This document shows, piece by piece, positions 25,333 through 34,462 of a DNA stretch of 64,000 nt. How positions within the stretch are numbered: position 1 is the first letter of the stretch; every line of letters begins with the position of its first letter. A program made the translations under genes and the position numbers. Source of the stretch: Devosia faecipullorum (GTDB lineage: Bacteria > Pseudomonadota > Alphaproteobacteria > Rhizobiales > Devosiaceae). The stretch is taken from contig NZ_JACDXV010000005.1 in the NCBI RefSeq assembly GCF_015158295.1, positions 1 to 64,000 on the forward strand, written 5' to 3'. The notes under the pieces are model-generated. The model was not told the origin of the DNA. It saw nothing but the letters and a program-made list of their open reading frames with translations, and did no database searches.

Positions 25333-25343
25333 GCTACGGGTGC
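25267..25343 (-). tRNA. tRNA-Arg(CCG), ICE integration target
   Basis: On the minus strand the 77-base sequence folds as a tRNA: acceptor GCACCCG/CGGGTGC, D-arm with AGCTCAGCTGGATAGAG, anticodon stem CTGCC/GGCAG with loop CTCCGAA (anticodon CCG), T-arm with TTCGAAT, discriminator G and encoded CCA. Its 3' end faces the ICE, the usual orientation for integration into a tRNA 3' end, so the 3' part is probably the attachment core. Confidence 0.95.
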
Positions 25344-26678
25344 TTCCGTGACGAGAGTGGAACCCTCGACCGGGCGCAACCTACTCAATGCACCTTCGTC
25401 ACGCAATACCGAAGACGGGACTAAGAAAGAATTCATCGGATTGGTCCTGGAAGGGCTCGTTCGAACGTCACTGCCCCGCACTTCGTTTCTGAAGCGCAAG
25501 TGTGTGAGCGCAGCACTTCGAACAGCCATTTCCCCCTTTCCTCGGCACTAGTGATCAGCGTTCCAATTGCGCTACGGCCGGTTTCGGACGGGAATGGATA
25601 CGCCTTTTTTCGAGAGGCCCATCAAGCGAAATCGCACACAATTGCGCTATCGACAGGTGAATAGCCCCGCGTTCTATAGACATCTTCGGGGTTAGTTTGG
25701 TGCCATTTCTCGAACTCGACGGGCGACAACTTGCTGTAGCAGACATGCTTGCGGGTGGGGTTGCAGACTATCCGGCGCCAGCACCCACGGCACAGAATCT
25801 GGCTGAATTTTAGCGAGAGTTCTGGCCCTGTGTGAACGACAAGAGACCCGGTATCCCGTGGCCAAATAGCTTGGGATCATCCATCTCGAGCTTTTCGGAT
25901 GGCCGAGGCGGAAATCTACCTAGAGACACCCCGATAGCTGTTCAGATAAACCAAACCATCTCTCTGGGCGGTCAACGCTTCGAGCTTGCCTTCGTTGGTC
26001 TCATTAGTCATGCAATCTGGAAGCAAAGGCTGGCCTCTTCCGGAAATTGGGCAGCGCGGCGGAATTCGGCAGCGCCTACCTGCGGCTCCTGATCGAATTA
26101 GACGGCGGGAGCAATGCCAGGACGAGCCTGGTGAAAAGCCCGGCTGTAAGCTGCGTGGGCGCTGCCAATGCTCCCCATCATCTTCTCGGCAAGCTCTTGA
26201 CTATCCCATTCTCGATCGATGGTGCTGGCTTCCCCGCTGAGCAGCGACGCGAAGGTCCCAGGTTGGCCATAGACATGCAGCCGTAACCGCATGTCACTGT
26301 GCCCCGGAGTTATCTTCCCAACCGCCATTGGCCGATCGCTCTTCGGGCTGAGCCATAATTTCTTGGGGCAGGCGAGCAAAATACTCGTGCAGCTCCTTGA
26401 GATTCATTGCGGACGCCCCTGGCGCGTAAAAAGCTTATCGCTATTTACAGTCAGCTGGGACGATAATATGCGAGCGCTTTTTTGGTCCCTATCGCCCAGT
26501 GCGATCTGATGGACGTACCTGTCTGGTTCAGGGCCCCAGCGGCGCCAGCAATAGGCAGGACTGAGGCGGAATCAAATGAGGATGGCAGGAATGGTCAGGC
26601 CCCAAGATGGAGCGCGCCTGTAATACACCTCTGCTCATAGAACTGTATTACTGCAAAATCAGAAAATTAGAAGAAAAT
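25344..26678. other. Decayed intergenic region between tRNA-Arg and tRNA-Gln
   Basis: About 1.3 kb with no convincing intact gene. It contains an IS3-type transposase remnant (25622-25780, minus). At about 25558-25585 (minus) a stretch reading GTAGCGCAATTGGAACGC resembles the D-arm of a tRNA but cannot be completed to a full cloverleaf. Several short ORFs of 60-90 codons are present on both strands without ribosome binding sites or recognisable domains. The base composition is lower in GC than the flanks. The region looks like scarring from earlier insertions next to the tRNA. Confidence 0.6.
25622..25780 (-). pseudogene. IS3-family transposase (OrfB) C-terminal remnant
   Basis: On the minus strand the frame ending with TGA at 25622-25624 reads CNPTRKHVCYSKLSPVEFEK followed by a WHQTNPEDVY segment. 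The N-x-T-R-x-H and LSPVEFE sequences are the hallmark of the C-terminus of IS3-family DDE transposases. Only about 45-50 residues remain and no upstream catalytic region or inverted repeats were found. Confidence 0.75.
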
Positions 26679-26753
26679 TGGCTGGGGCGCCAGGATTCGA
26701 ACCTGGGAATGTCGGTACCAAAAACCGATGCCTTACCGCTTGGCGACGCCCCA
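26679..26753 (-). tRNA. tRNA-Gln(TTG)
   Basis: The 75-base minus-strand sequence has acceptor TGGGGCG/CGCCCCA, D-loop AAGCGGTAAGGC, anticodon stem TCGGT/ACCGA with loop TTTTGGT (anticodon TTG), T-arm with GGTTCGAATCC, and encoded GCCA. An antisense reading frame over it (GRQDSNLG...) is an artefact. Confidence 0.95.
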
Positions 26754-26924
26754 ACTGGCGCGGTTCCTACACGGTTTGCCCCTGCTTCGCAACACGGTCC
26801 GCCGCTGTTGCGAAAAGGTTGTGGGAAGCGCTTGAACACTGGCGGGCGCACGGCTATAACGCCGCCACATCGTGACCGGCATCCGTAACAGATGGATGCG
26901 AATTTCCCGGGGTCACGGTCCTGA

Positions 26925-27001
26925 CGGAGTATAGCGCAGCCTGGTAGCGCACCTGCTTCGGGAGCAGGGGGTCGGGTGTTCGAATCACCCTACTCCGACC
27001 A
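26925..27001 (+). tRNA. tRNA-Pro(CGG)
   Basis: A 77-base cloverleaf with acceptor CGGAGTA/TACTCCG, D-arm GCGCAGCCTGGTAGCGC, anticodon stem CCTGC/GCAGG with loop TTCGGGA (anticodon CGG), T-arm with GTTCGAATC, discriminator A and encoded CCA. A rho-independent terminator follows 5 bases later. Confidence 0.96.
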
Positions 27002-27005
27002 ATCA

Positions 27006-27035
27006 GCCCCGGCCTTTCCGAAGGCCGGGGCTTTT
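27006..27035 (+). terminator. Rho-independent terminator after tRNA-Pro
   Basis: A hairpin with an 11-bp GC-rich stem (GCCCCGGCCTT and AAGGCCGGGGC) and a 4-base loop is followed by TTTT. Position directly after tRNA-Pro makes its role clear. Confidence 0.92.
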
Positions 27036-27128
27036 GTTTGCCGCTTTTGTGCCGAAGCCCAATTCCGCCAGCTCAACAAAAAAGGCCGGCGTTCCCACCG
27101 GCCCTTTTCAGATTTTTGATATATTTGC

Positions 27129-27743
27129 TCAGCGTCTGGCGGCGAACAAGCCCCAGAGGCCGGTTACGGTCAGTGAGGCGAAGGCCATCTTGAGAATGTC
27201 CCAGACGATGAAGGGCTGGACGGCCTTGGCGAATGCCGACGCCAGGACATTGGTCTGGTCGACCCAGGCGGCGTGGCCGGCCATGGCGACGAGCCAGGCA
27301 AAGCCAAAGGCGAACATCACCGCATTGCCGATCATCATGGCCCCAAACAGGGTGAAGGGCCGGCTGGAAGCGCCACGGTCGGCGGCGTAGCCGATAATGG
27401 CGGCCATGGCCAGGAAGCCGAGCAGGAAACCGCTGGTGGGGCCGACAAGATAGGCCAGGCCGCCGCCGGTGGCGAAGACAGGGAGGCCAAAGGCGCCTTC
27501 GACGAGATAGAGCGCCACAGTGGCAACGCCGATGCGCATGCCGAATCCGGCGGCCAGGGCCGCGATAGCAAAACTCTGCAAGGTCACGGGAACAGGCCAG
27601 ACCGGCACGTTGACCTTGGCTGCTGCGGTGATGAACAACGTCCCGAGAACGACGATTGCAGCATTGGCCGCCAGTTTGGCGACCTGGCTTTTGGGCTGGA
27701 ATACGCCGAGCAGCGTATTGGGCGTGGTCAAAATCACGGCCAT
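27129..27743 (-). CDS. bioY: BioY, biotin uptake (S component of an ECF transporter)
   Basis: The 204-residue protein has six hydrophobic segments and the BioY signature KVNVPVWPVPVTLQSFAI near residue 43, plus YLVEGAFGLPVFATGGG and GPTSGFLLGF. It binds biotin in the inner membrane; no bioM/bioN ATPase genes are adjacent, which is common for solitary BioY. I prefer the ATG at 27743 (MAVILTTPN) with GGAAGG upstream over an ATG at 27797. No BioR palindrome was seen in the divergent region shared with the next gene. Confidence 0.93.
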   Translation of the reverse strand: MAVILTTPNTLLGVFQPKSQVAKLAANAAIVVLGTLFITAAAKVNVPVWPVPVTLQSFAIAALAAGFGMRIGVATVALYLVEGAFGLPVFATGGGLAYLVGPTSGFLLGFLAMAAIIGYAADRGASSRPFTLFGAMMIGNAVMFAFGFAWLVAMAGHAAWVDQTNVLASAFAKAVQPFIVWDILKMAFASLTVTGLWGLFAARR

Positions 27744-27837
27744 TTCGTACCTTCCATGCTTGAAGCGAATGCCTGTCCGTGCTTGGAGCAGGGTCATTCC
27801 GTCTCCGGATTCTTACGGTTTCTCGCCTATTGGTGCA

Positions 27838-28755
27838 ATGACAAGCTCCGCTCCAGCCCTCGTGTTCGACACAGACTTCCGGCCCGAAATCGGGCAGGCC
27901 ATTCCCGAGGCCCCCGGCGTGGTCCGAATCACCGCGCCGAACGGCTCGCCCTATACCTTTACCGGCACGAACAGCTTCCTGCTTGGCCATGAGCTTTTGG
28001 CCCTGGTCGATCCGGGCCCTGAGGACGCGGCGCATGAGGCTGCTCTCATCGCGGCAATCGCGGGGCGGAAACTGACCGCGATCCTGCTCACCCATACCCA
28101 TCGCGACCACAGCGCCGCGGCGGCGAGCTGGCACAAAAAAACCGGCGCGGCGCTCTGGTTCGGGGGGCGACACCGGCTGTCCCGGCCGCTTCGGCCATTC
28201 GAGATCAATCCGATTCGCAATTCCTGCGACTGGGGCCTGGTGCCGGACAAGATCCTGCATGATGGCGACATCATCCAGGCCGGCGACCTCGACATTTCCA
28301 TCCACACCACGCCGGGTCATTGCGCCAATCACCTCGCCTTCGGCCTCGTGGGAACCGACACCCTGCTCAGCGGCGATCACGTCATGGGCTGGAGTTCCAC
28401 CCTGGTTTCGGTGCCCGATGGATCGATGGCGGATTACTTCGCCTCGCTCGACAAGGTAGCGGCCCTTTCCTATTCCCGCTACCTGCCCGCGCATGGCGCC
28501 GCCATCGCCGATGGCAGAGCCCAGGCGATGGCGTTGAAAGCCCATCGACAAGTGCGCAATCAGCAGGTGCTCGACGCCGTCGGCAATGGCGCCTATTCGC
28601 TTGGCAAAGTGCTGGACGCGATCTATCCCATCCAGCCCGCAAGGGTGCGGCTGGCCGCGCGCATGACCATCGCCGCCCATGTGGACTATCTGGCAGAACA
28701 GGGAAGCCTGCGCGTCAGGCGGAGCCCTTTGGGCATGCGGATAGCCCTGGCCTGA
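27838..28755 (+). CDS. MBL-fold metallohydrolase (LACTB2-like)
   Basis: The 305-residue cytoplasmic protein has the metal-binding motif HTHRDH at residues 86-91, further ligands in TTPGHCANHLAF and LLSGDHVMGWSS, and a C-terminal winged-helix region (about 240-305). This architecture matches the LACTB2 subgroup, some of which are endoribonucleases and others general hydrolases. Substrate cannot be told from the sequence. It is divergent from bioY with about 95 bases between the starts and stands alone. Confidence 0.88.
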   Translation: MTSSAPALVFDTDFRPEIGQAIPEAPGVVRITAPNGSPYTFTGTNSFLLGHELLALVDPGPEDAAHEAALIAAIAGRKLTAILLTHTHRDHSAAAASWHKKTGAALWFGGRHRLSRPLRPFEINPIRNSCDWGLVPDKILHDGDIIQAGDLDISIHTTPGHCANHLAFGLVGTDTLLSGDHVMGWSSTLVSVPDGSMADYFASLDKVAALSYSRYLPAHGAAIADGRAQAMALKAHRQVRNQQVLDAVGNGAYSLGKVLDAIYPIQPARVRLAARMTIAAHVDYLAEQGSLRVRRSPLGMRIALA

Positions 28756-28838
28756 AGTGCAGTCGCACGCAAGCTCGTTTCGTCCGCCATTCCATCGTCA
28801 TGGCCCGGTCTGTCGGGGCAGAAAAGACGGGGACAGCG

Positions 28839-29954
28839 CTAATTGCGCTGAAAACCCACCGCGCCTTCGCGCCCGGTCTGGCCGCGATGGCGCAGCATGT
28901 GGTCGGCCAGCACCAGGGCCATCATCGCTTCACCCACCGGCACGGCGCGAATGCCGACACAGGGGTCGTGGCGGCCCTTGGTGATGATGTCGGCGTCCTC
29001 ATTGGCCGTGGTCACCGTCTGGCGCGGCGTCAGGATCGAGGAAGTCGGCTTGACCGCAAAGCGGCACACGATGGGGTCGCCATTGGAAATGCCGCCGAGA
29101 ATGCCACCGGCATGGTTGGAGAGGAAATAGGGGCGGTCGGCCCCTGCCCGCATCTGGTCGGCATTGTCGACGCCGGTCAGCGCTGCCGCCTCGAAGCCCG
29201 CGCCAATTTCTACAGCCTTGACCGCGTTGATGCTCATCATGGCCGAGGCCAGATCGGCGCTGAGCTTGCCATAGACCGGCGCCCCCCACCCCGCTGGCAC
29301 GCCTTCGGCCACCACTTCGATCACCGCGCCGACCGAATTGCCCTGCTTACGCAGCCCGTCGAGATAATCGGCCCAGAGCGCGGCGGCCTTGGCGTCGGCG
29401 CAGAAGAAGGGGTTTTCGCCCGTCTGGTCCCAGTCGAAATTGGCATAGTCGATCTTGTGCGGACCCATCTGCACGAGGCTGGCCCGGATGGTGACGCCCG
29501 CCAGAACCTGTCGCGCCACGGCGCCGGCGGCCACTCGTGCCGCGGTTTCGCGGGCCGAGGTGCGGCCACCGCCGCGATAATCGCGGATGCCGTATTTCTG
29601 GTCATAGGTATAGTCGGCATGGCCGGGACGATATTTGTCGCGGATGTCCGAATAATCCTTGGAGCGCTGATCGGTATTTTCGATCAGCAGCGAAATCGGC
29701 GTGCCGGTGGTGCGTGGACCATCCGTGCGCTCGTCCTCGAAAACGCCAGACAGGATTTTCACTTCGTCCGGCTCGCGGCGCTGCGTCGTATATTTCGACT
29801 GGCCTGGCTTGCGGCGGTCGAGATCGCGCTGGATCAGTTCCGGCGTCAAGGCAATGCCCGGCGGGCAGCCATCCACGACCACGCCCAGCGCCGGCCCATG
29901 GCTCTCGCCCCAGGTGGTGAAACGGAAAAGCTGCCCGAACGTATTGAAAGACAT
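28839..29954 (-). CDS. aroC: Chorismate synthase
   Basis: The 371-residue enzyme makes chorismate from 5-enolpyruvylshikimate 3-phosphate, the last step of the shikimate pathway, using reduced FMN. Signature stretches are present: [18 protein letters not shown] near the N-terminus, [37 protein letters not shown] in the middle and [17 protein letters not shown] near the C-terminus. Full length. It lies in the same direction as the phosphatase upstream but about 130 bases apart. Confidence 0.96.
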   Translation of the reverse strand: MSFNTFGQLFRFTTWGESHGPALGVVVDGCPPGIALTPELIQRDLDRRKPGQSKYTTQRREPDEVKILSGVFEDERTDGPRTTGTPISLLIENTDQRSKDYSDIRDKYRPGHADYTYDQKYGIRDYRGGGRTSARETAARVAAGAVARQVLAGVTIRASLVQMGPHKIDYANFDWDQTGENPFFCADAKAAALWADYLDGLRKQGNSVGAVIEVVAEGVPAGWGAPVYGKLSADLASAMMSINAVKAVEIGAGFEAAALTGVDNADQMRAGADRPYFLSNHAGGILGGISNGDPIVCRFAVKPTSSILTPRQTVTTANEDADIITKGRHDPCVGIRAVPVGEAMMALVLADHMLRHRGQTGREGAVGFQRN

Positions 29955-30082
29955 GAAACTCGCCTCGTGTTGGCGCCTTCATAAAGCGTTTTGCCGCCCG
30001 GAGGGAATTTCTTTTGAGGCCCGGCCCCGCCCGCCCTGTGATGCGGACACATCCAGGACGGTCGAGGGGCGTTGCGGAGAGC

Positions 30083-30703
30083 CTAAAGGTCTGCGGCTCC
30101 GATCAATTCCAACTTTCCGGGCGTGAAATGCATGATCACGTCCTGCGGCGGGGCCCAGTTGATCACTTCGATCACCGGCGCCCTCTCGATCAGCACGCGC
30201 AGCGTCCGGGCGATGCCGCCATGGGCCACCACGATGGATGGTCCCTTGAGCACGGCGGCGAATTCGGTCAGCCGCGCCTCGACATCGCGATAGTTCTCCC
30301 CGTTCTCGGGGCGGAAATCCCAATAGGTCTCGTCGCGATCACCCGGCGCCACGGCCATATTGGCGGGCAATTCCTCGTGCAGGCTTCCTTCGAGGATGCC
30401 GAAGCTGATTTCCATCAGCCGCACGTCATAGCGCACCTCCGGCAGGTGCTGGGGAAAGCCCAGGCGGACCCGTTCCATGGTTTCGCGTGTCCGCCCAAGC
30501 GGGGAGGCGTGCCATTCGAAGGCGGATGGATCGAGACCCCGCGCGGCGAACAGGGACGCAAGCGTCCTGCCGTTCTGGCTGGCCTGGCCCCTGCCCTTGT
30601 CATTGAGCGGTATATCCTTGCGCCCCTGATAGCGGCGTTCGGCGTTCCACGGAGTTTCACCGTGCCGGATGAAGAAAATTTCCGGCCAGACAAGGGAAGT
30701 CAT
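30083..30703 (-). CDS. Histidine phosphatase family protein
   Basis: The 206-residue protein shows the phosphoglycerate-mutase-like RHG motif (FFIRHGETPWN; His14 is the phospho-acceptor), the second arginine in ASPLGRTRETM, and the second catalytic His in VVAHGGIARTL. The substrate is unknown; members hydrolyse small phosphorylated metabolites or proteins. It may be co-transcribed with aroC downstream, although no functional link is evident. Confidence 0.9.
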   Translation of the reverse strand: MTSLVWPEIFFIRHGETPWNAERRYQGRKDIPLNDKGRGQASQNGRTLASLFAARGLDPSAFEWHASPLGRTRETMERVRLGFPQHLPEVRYDVRLMEISFGILEGSLHEELPANMAVAPGDRDETYWDFRPENGENYRDVEARLTEFAAVLKGPSIVVAHGGIARTLRVLIERAPVIEVINWAPPQDVIMHFTPGKLELIGAADL

Positions 30704-30820
30704 TGCATCTCACGCGGTCAGCGTGTCCTCATGCTGGAGTCATGACCCTGCTTGTGGCACATGGGATCGGGGGCGGACAAGCTCGCCACCCGCTTATCTT
30801 GCCAGCTTCATGGAATTACC

Positions 30821-32236
30821 ATGTCTCTCTCCGCCGCCGAGATCGTCTCCGCCCTTCGTGCCATAATCGGCAGCGACAATGTCGTGGGCGACACCGGCAG
30901 AATGGGCCCGTGGCTCAACGAGCCGCGCAAGCGCTTTCATGTGACAGCGGCGGCCGTGGCCATTCCCCCGGACATCGAGGCCGTCCAGGCCGTGATGCGC
31001 TGGGCGCATGAGCATGGCGTCGGCATCATTCCCCAGGGCGGCAATACCGGCCTGGTCGGCGCGCAGGTGCCGCTCCGGGGCGACGAAGTCATTCTGAGCC
31101 TCGCCAAACTCGACGCCATCCGCTCCATCGATACCGGGGCGGGCGTCATGGTCGCCGAAGCGGGCGTGATCCTCGAAAATGCACACAAGGCGGCCGAAAA
31201 GGCCGGGGCAATGTTCCCGCTCTGGCTGGCCTCGCAGGGTTCGGCCCGCATCGGGGGCGTTCTTTCGTCCAATGCCGGCGGCGTCAATGTGCTGGCCTAT
31301 GGCAACGCGCGAGAACTGACCATGGGCGTCGAGGCGGTGCTGGCCGATGGGCGGCTCTATTCGGGGCTCAACGCCCTCAAGAAGGACAATACCGGCTACG
31401 ATCTCAAGAATCTGCTGGTCGGGGCCGAGGGCACGCTGGGCATCATCACCGCCGCCAGCCTGAAACTCTATCCCCTACCCGAGGATCACGAGACGGCCCT
31501 GGTCAATGTCGCCTCGCCGCAAGCGGCCTTCGCCCTCTTCCAACTGATGCGCGAGCGCGCCGGGGCCCGCCTCAATGCCTTTGAACTCATTCCATGGATC
31601 GGGCTCGACATCCAGCTGCGCCACGGCATGCTCGATGCCGATCCCAGCGCCAGCGCCTCGCCCTGGTATGCGCTGGTCGAAATGACCCGCATGGCGGGCA
31701 CCGCGCCCGGCTCGCTGCAATCCGCGCTGGAAGCGGCCTTCGAACAGGGACTGATCGCCGACGCCACTCTGGCCGAAAGCCTTGCCGAACGCAGCCGCAT
31801 GTGGGCGTTCCGCGAGCAGATGAGCGAATGCCAGTCCCGCGAAGGCGCCTCGATCAAGCATGACGTTTCGGTCCCCATCGCCGCGGTTCCGGCCCTGATC
31901 GCCGAAGGCTCCGTCGCCGCCGAAAAGCTGGTGCCCGGCATTCGCCCGGTGCCCTTCGGCCATATGGGCGATGGTAATATCCACTTCAATTTTTCCATGC
32001 CCGTGGGCGCCGACCCCAAGGCATTCATGGCTCAATATGACGAGGCGATGCACGCGGCCATCTATGAGGTGGTTCTAAAATATGGCGGCTCCGTCTCCGC
32101 CGAACACGGCATCGGCCAGCTCAAGGTGGATTTGCTTAAACAGGTGAAAGACCCGGTGGCGCTGGCGATGATGCGCGCCATCAAGGTCGCGCTCGACCCG
32201 CGCAGCATCCTCAATCCGGGCAAGATGCTGGGTTAG
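30821..32236 (+). CDS. FAD-linked 2-hydroxyacid dehydrogenase (D-2-hydroxyglutarate/D-lactate type)
   Basis: The 471-residue protein has a VAO-type FAD-binding domain (GIIPQGGNTGLVGAQVP, SNAGGVNVLAYGNARELTMGVE, GAEGTLGIITAASLKLYP) and a C-terminal oxidase domain with GHMGDGNIHFNFS and SAEHGIGQLKVDLL, the metal-binding histidines of this family. It oxidises a D-2-hydroxyacid and passes electrons on, perhaps through the electron transfer flavoprotein system (an ETF-QO is encoded at 61501). The start at 30821 (MSLSAAEIVSAL) fits the family better than the upstream ATG at 30752. Confidence 0.88.
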   Translation: MSLSAAEIVSALRAIIGSDNVVGDTGRMGPWLNEPRKRFHVTAAAVAIPPDIEAVQAVMRWAHEHGVGIIPQGGNTGLVGAQVPLRGDEVILSLAKLDAIRSIDTGAGVMVAEAGVILENAHKAAEKAGAMFPLWLASQGSARIGGVLSSNAGGVNVLAYGNARELTMGVEAVLADGRLYSGLNALKKDNTGYDLKNLLVGAEGTLGIITAASLKLYPLPEDHETALVNVASPQAAFALFQLMRERAGARLNAFELIPWIGLDIQLRHGMLDADPSASASPWYALVEMTRMAGTAPGSLQSALEAAFEQGLIADATLAESLAERSRMWAFREQMSECQSREGASIKHDVSVPIAAVPALIAEGSVAAEKLVPGIRPVPFGHMGDGNIHFNFSMPVGADPKAFMAQYDEAMHAAIYEVVLKYGGSVSAEHGIGQLKVDLLKQVKDPVALAMMRAIKVALDPRSILNPGKMLG

Positions 32237-32296
32237 GCCGCTGCCCCGGTCACTCCCCTGTGCCTTCTTGCGTCAGCGCGCGCGCGGCACCATGTG

Positions 32297-32863
32297 ATGG
32301 CCATGCTGCTCAAAGACATTCAATTTCTCGACGATTCCACCCGTCCCGCCATTCCCGACCTGCCCGGCCTGACCGAGGCCCAGAAGGCGCCGGGAGAACA
32401 TCTGCGCATGATCCACGATCATCTGCGCGACAATATGGTGACGCTGGGTCGCCTCATCGCCCGCGCCGCCGAAGGCAAGGCCAGCGCCCAGGAGGTCGAG
32501 GCCGAGACCGCCGATCTGGTCATGGTGTCCAATTATCGCCGCTTCGGCACGCTGTGCGGGCAATATTGCCAATTCGTGCACGGCCATCACTCCATCGAGG
32601 ACCGGGCGCTATTTCCCTCGATCGCGGCCCAAGGCCCCGCCTTCAAGGCCATTGCCGACCGACTCACCGCCGAGCACGTGGTCGTCCATGAATTGCTCGA
32701 AAGGCTGATCGACGCCCTTATCCGCCTCGCCGATGCACCGGGCAGCGGGCATTTCGAGGATGCGGTGAGCGTGTTCCGCGCGCTGGAAAAAGTCCTGCTC
32801 AGCCATCTTGGCTATGAGGAAGAAGCCATCGGGGACGCGCTGGGCTATTTCGACATCATGTAG
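32297..32863 (+). CDS. Hemerythrin-domain protein
   Basis: The 188-residue helical protein carries histidines and acids in the hemerythrin arrangement: HLRMIHDHLRDNM, FVHGHHSIEDRALFP, HVVVHELLERLID and HLGYEEEAI. These likely hold a di-iron centre that binds oxygen or nitric oxide. It is cytoplasmic. GTG 32294, ATG 32297 and ATG 32303 are all possible starts and none has a clear ribosome binding site. It is tail to tail with the SRAP gene, the stops being adjacent. Confidence 0.85.
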   Translation: MAMLLKDIQFLDDSTRPAIPDLPGLTEAQKAPGEHLRMIHDHLRDNMVTLGRLIARAAEGKASAQEVEAETADLVMVSNYRRFGTLCGQYCQFVHGHHSIEDRALFPSIAAQGPAFKAIADRLTAEHVVVHELLERLIDALIRLADAPGSGHFEDAVSVFRALEKVLLSHLGYEEEAIGDALGYFDIM

Positions 32864-33592
32864 TCAGAACAAGTCCATCTGCCCGCCTGCCACTTTCTTT
32901 TTGGGCGGCTCCGGTTTTTCCTCGGCGACTTCCTCGATCAGCCCCGGATCGTCGTCGCGGGCTGAATTGACCCGGGTGGAAACCGGATGGAAGCGCAGCA
33001 CGCCGTCTTCGAGCGGCCTGGCCATCGCCGCCGCCTCGGCCGCCCGCACCTCGCGGACATTGAGCCAATCGTCCTGGCTGCGCTCGTCCAGCAGGATGGC
33101 CGGCATGCGGTGGTGAATTGCGGACAATTGCGCATTGGCCGGCACGGTGATGGTGGCGACGCTGTCGATTTCCTCGCCCTCGGGTCCGCTCCAGGTCGCA
33201 TAAAGCCCCGCCAGCGCCATGGGCTGGCCATCGGCGCGGGTGATGTAATAGGGGCGCTTTTTCTTGTCCGGCCCGGTATGCCATTCATAATAGCCACTGG
33301 CCGGAACCAGGCAGCGCCCATGCTTGAGCGGATCGCGGAAGGCGGGTTTTTCCGCCATGCTTTCGGCCCTGGCATTGACCAGCAGCGGAAAATCGCGCGG
33401 ATCCTTGACCCAGCCGGGCACCAGCCCCCAGCGGGCGAAATGTCCCTCGCGCCGCCCGGCGCTCTCCCAGATGGCAACGATTGGCTGGGTCGGCGCGATG
33501 TTGAAGCGCGGCAGGAGGTTGATACTTTTGATCAGCTTGAACAGCTCGACCATCGCCTCGGGCGGAATCGTCGACGCATAGCGCCCACACAT
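32864..33592 (-). CDS. SRAP family protein (YedK/HMCES), abasic-site DNA-protein crosslinker
   Basis: The 242-residue protein begins MCGRY with the catalytic Cys2 exposed after Met removal, then has FNIAPTQP, WGLVPGW, NARAESMAEKPAF, CLVPASGYYEWH and AIHHRMPAIL, the complete SRAP motif set. It covalently traps abasic sites in single-stranded DNA and is often part of the SOS response in bacteria. No LexA box was recognised upstream. Adjacent stops with the hemerythrin gene suggest a shared terminator region. Confidence 0.94.
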   Translation of the reverse strand: MCGRYASTIPPEAMVELFKLIKSINLLPRFNIAPTQPIVAIWESAGRREGHFARWGLVPGWVKDPRDFPLLVNARAESMAEKPAFRDPLKHGRCLVPASGYYEWHTGPDKKKRPYYITRADGQPMALAGLYATWSGPEGEEIDSVATITVPANAQLSAIHHRMPAILLDERSQDDWLNVREVRAAEAAAMARPLEDGVLRFHPVSTRVNSARDDDPGLIEEVAEEKPEPPKKKVAGGQMDLF

Positions 33593-33659
33593 GGCATGTC
33601 TCCTTCACCTGTTGAGGGATAAGCTCTCCGCAAACGAATCGCAAACCAGCTTCAGGGCC

Positions 33660-34061
33660 ATGACTGACCAAGCCAATGCCGCCAGCGTCGGCATCGTGAA
33701 ACACGGAAAAATTCTGCTGATCAAGCGCGCCCTGGCGCCCTACCAGAACCTGTGGACTTTTCCCGGCGGGCGCATGGACGATGGCGAAACCATCGAACAA
33801 TGCGCCATCCGCGAAGTACAGGAGGAATTGGGCCTTCTGGTGCGCAATCCGCGCCATGTCATGACCCAGTCTCTGGGCCGTGACGGCACTTATCGCCTCG
33901 CCGTCTTCACCACCACTGACTATTCCGGCACGATCCGGCCCTCCGAGGAAATTGCCGATTACAAATGGGCCGATCCCGGCATGTTGCTGGCGCTGCGCAC
34001 CACATCCAGACTCGATGACGTGATCAGGGAATGCTTCCGCGTCCTGGGACAAAACTGGTAG
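33660..34061 (+). CDS. NUDIX hydrolase
   Basis: The 133-residue protein contains a perfect Nudix box at about residues 37-59 (GRMDDGETIEQCAIREVQEELGL), which binds the metal and the diphosphate of its substrate. It resembles ADP-ribose or nucleotide-sugar pyrophosphatases in length, but the substrate is unknown. It is divergent from the SRAP gene and begins 68 bases from it. The TIGR02301 gene follows 9 bases after its stop. Confidence 0.9.
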   Translation: MTDQANAASVGIVKHGKILLIKRALAPYQNLWTFPGGRMDDGETIEQCAIREVQEELGLLVRNPRHVMTQSLGRDGTYRLAVFTTTDYSGTIRPSEEIADYKWADPGMLLALRTTSRLDDVIRECFRVLGQNW

Positions 34062-34070
34062 AAGCGGGGC

Positions 34071-34430
34071 ATGAAGCGTCTCGTTCCCCTGCTCCTTGCC
34101 CTCAGTCTCGCCACCCCGGCCCTCGCCATCGACCCGCCCTATCAGCGGCAGATGGAGCGGCTGTCCGAGATCATGGGCAGCCTTTATTATCTGGAGCCGC
34201 TATGCAAGGCCGGCGAGGCGGATTGGCGGGCGGAAATGGCCGAGCTGATCGCTCTGGACGAACCGGACGAAGACCGCCGCCAGCGGCTGGCCGGAGCCTT
34301 CAATGGCGGCTATACCGCCTTTGCCCGTTTCCACCGTCAATGCACGCCCGCCTCGCGCGAGGCGCTGCTGCGGCTCCTGTCCGAGGCCCAGCGCCTCTCG
34401 CGTGAAATCCATACGCGCTTTGCCGAATAG
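34071..34430 (+). CDS. TIGR02301 family exported protein
   Basis: The 119-residue product has a signal peptide (MKRLVPLLLALSLATPALA) and a helical mature part with two cysteines (EPLCKAG and HRQCTPAS). The motif ERLSEIMGSLYYLEPLC is the signature of TIGR02301, a family restricted to alphaproteobacteria. Its function is unknown; a periplasmic location is expected. It follows the NUDIX gene by 9 bases and is probably co-transcribed. Confidence 0.85.
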   Translation: MKRLVPLLLALSLATPALAIDPPYQRQMERLSEIMGSLYYLEPLCKAGEADWRAEMAELIALDEPDEDRRQRLAGAFNGGYTAFARFHRQCTPASREALLRLLSEAQRLSREIHTRFAE

Positions 34431-34462
34431 GGCCGGGCCTTCTTACAATTGCCTACCCGGCG

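Larger units (their letters stand above)
1..25343. mobile_element. Integrase-proximal part of an integrative conjugative element (Trb-type T4SS ICE)
   Basis: The block carries the backbone I recognise from alphaproteobacterial ICEs: DUF2840, traF, DUF736, lytic transglycosylase, relaxase/DUF3363, traG, CopG, trbBCDEJKLFGI, DUF2274, a toxin-antitoxin pair and a large serine recombinase. The right end is well fixed because the recombinase gene runs into a tRNA-Arg gene, a common integration target, and ordinary chromosomal genes follow. The left end is outside the window; no second copy of the tRNA 3' end was seen between 1 and 25266. Cargo interrupts the backbone at 4672-7591 (tetracycline resistance), 7837-9613 (ketosynthase and HxlR) and 19702-20103 (NTF2-like gene). 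The usual parA/repA-like genes that precede DUF2840 in relatives are not seen here. Confidence 0.9.

Noticed and set aside
26607..26888. ORF reading GRQDSNLGMSVPKTD across 26679-26753
   Set aside because: It is the antisense translation of the tRNA-Gln gene, a familiar artefact.
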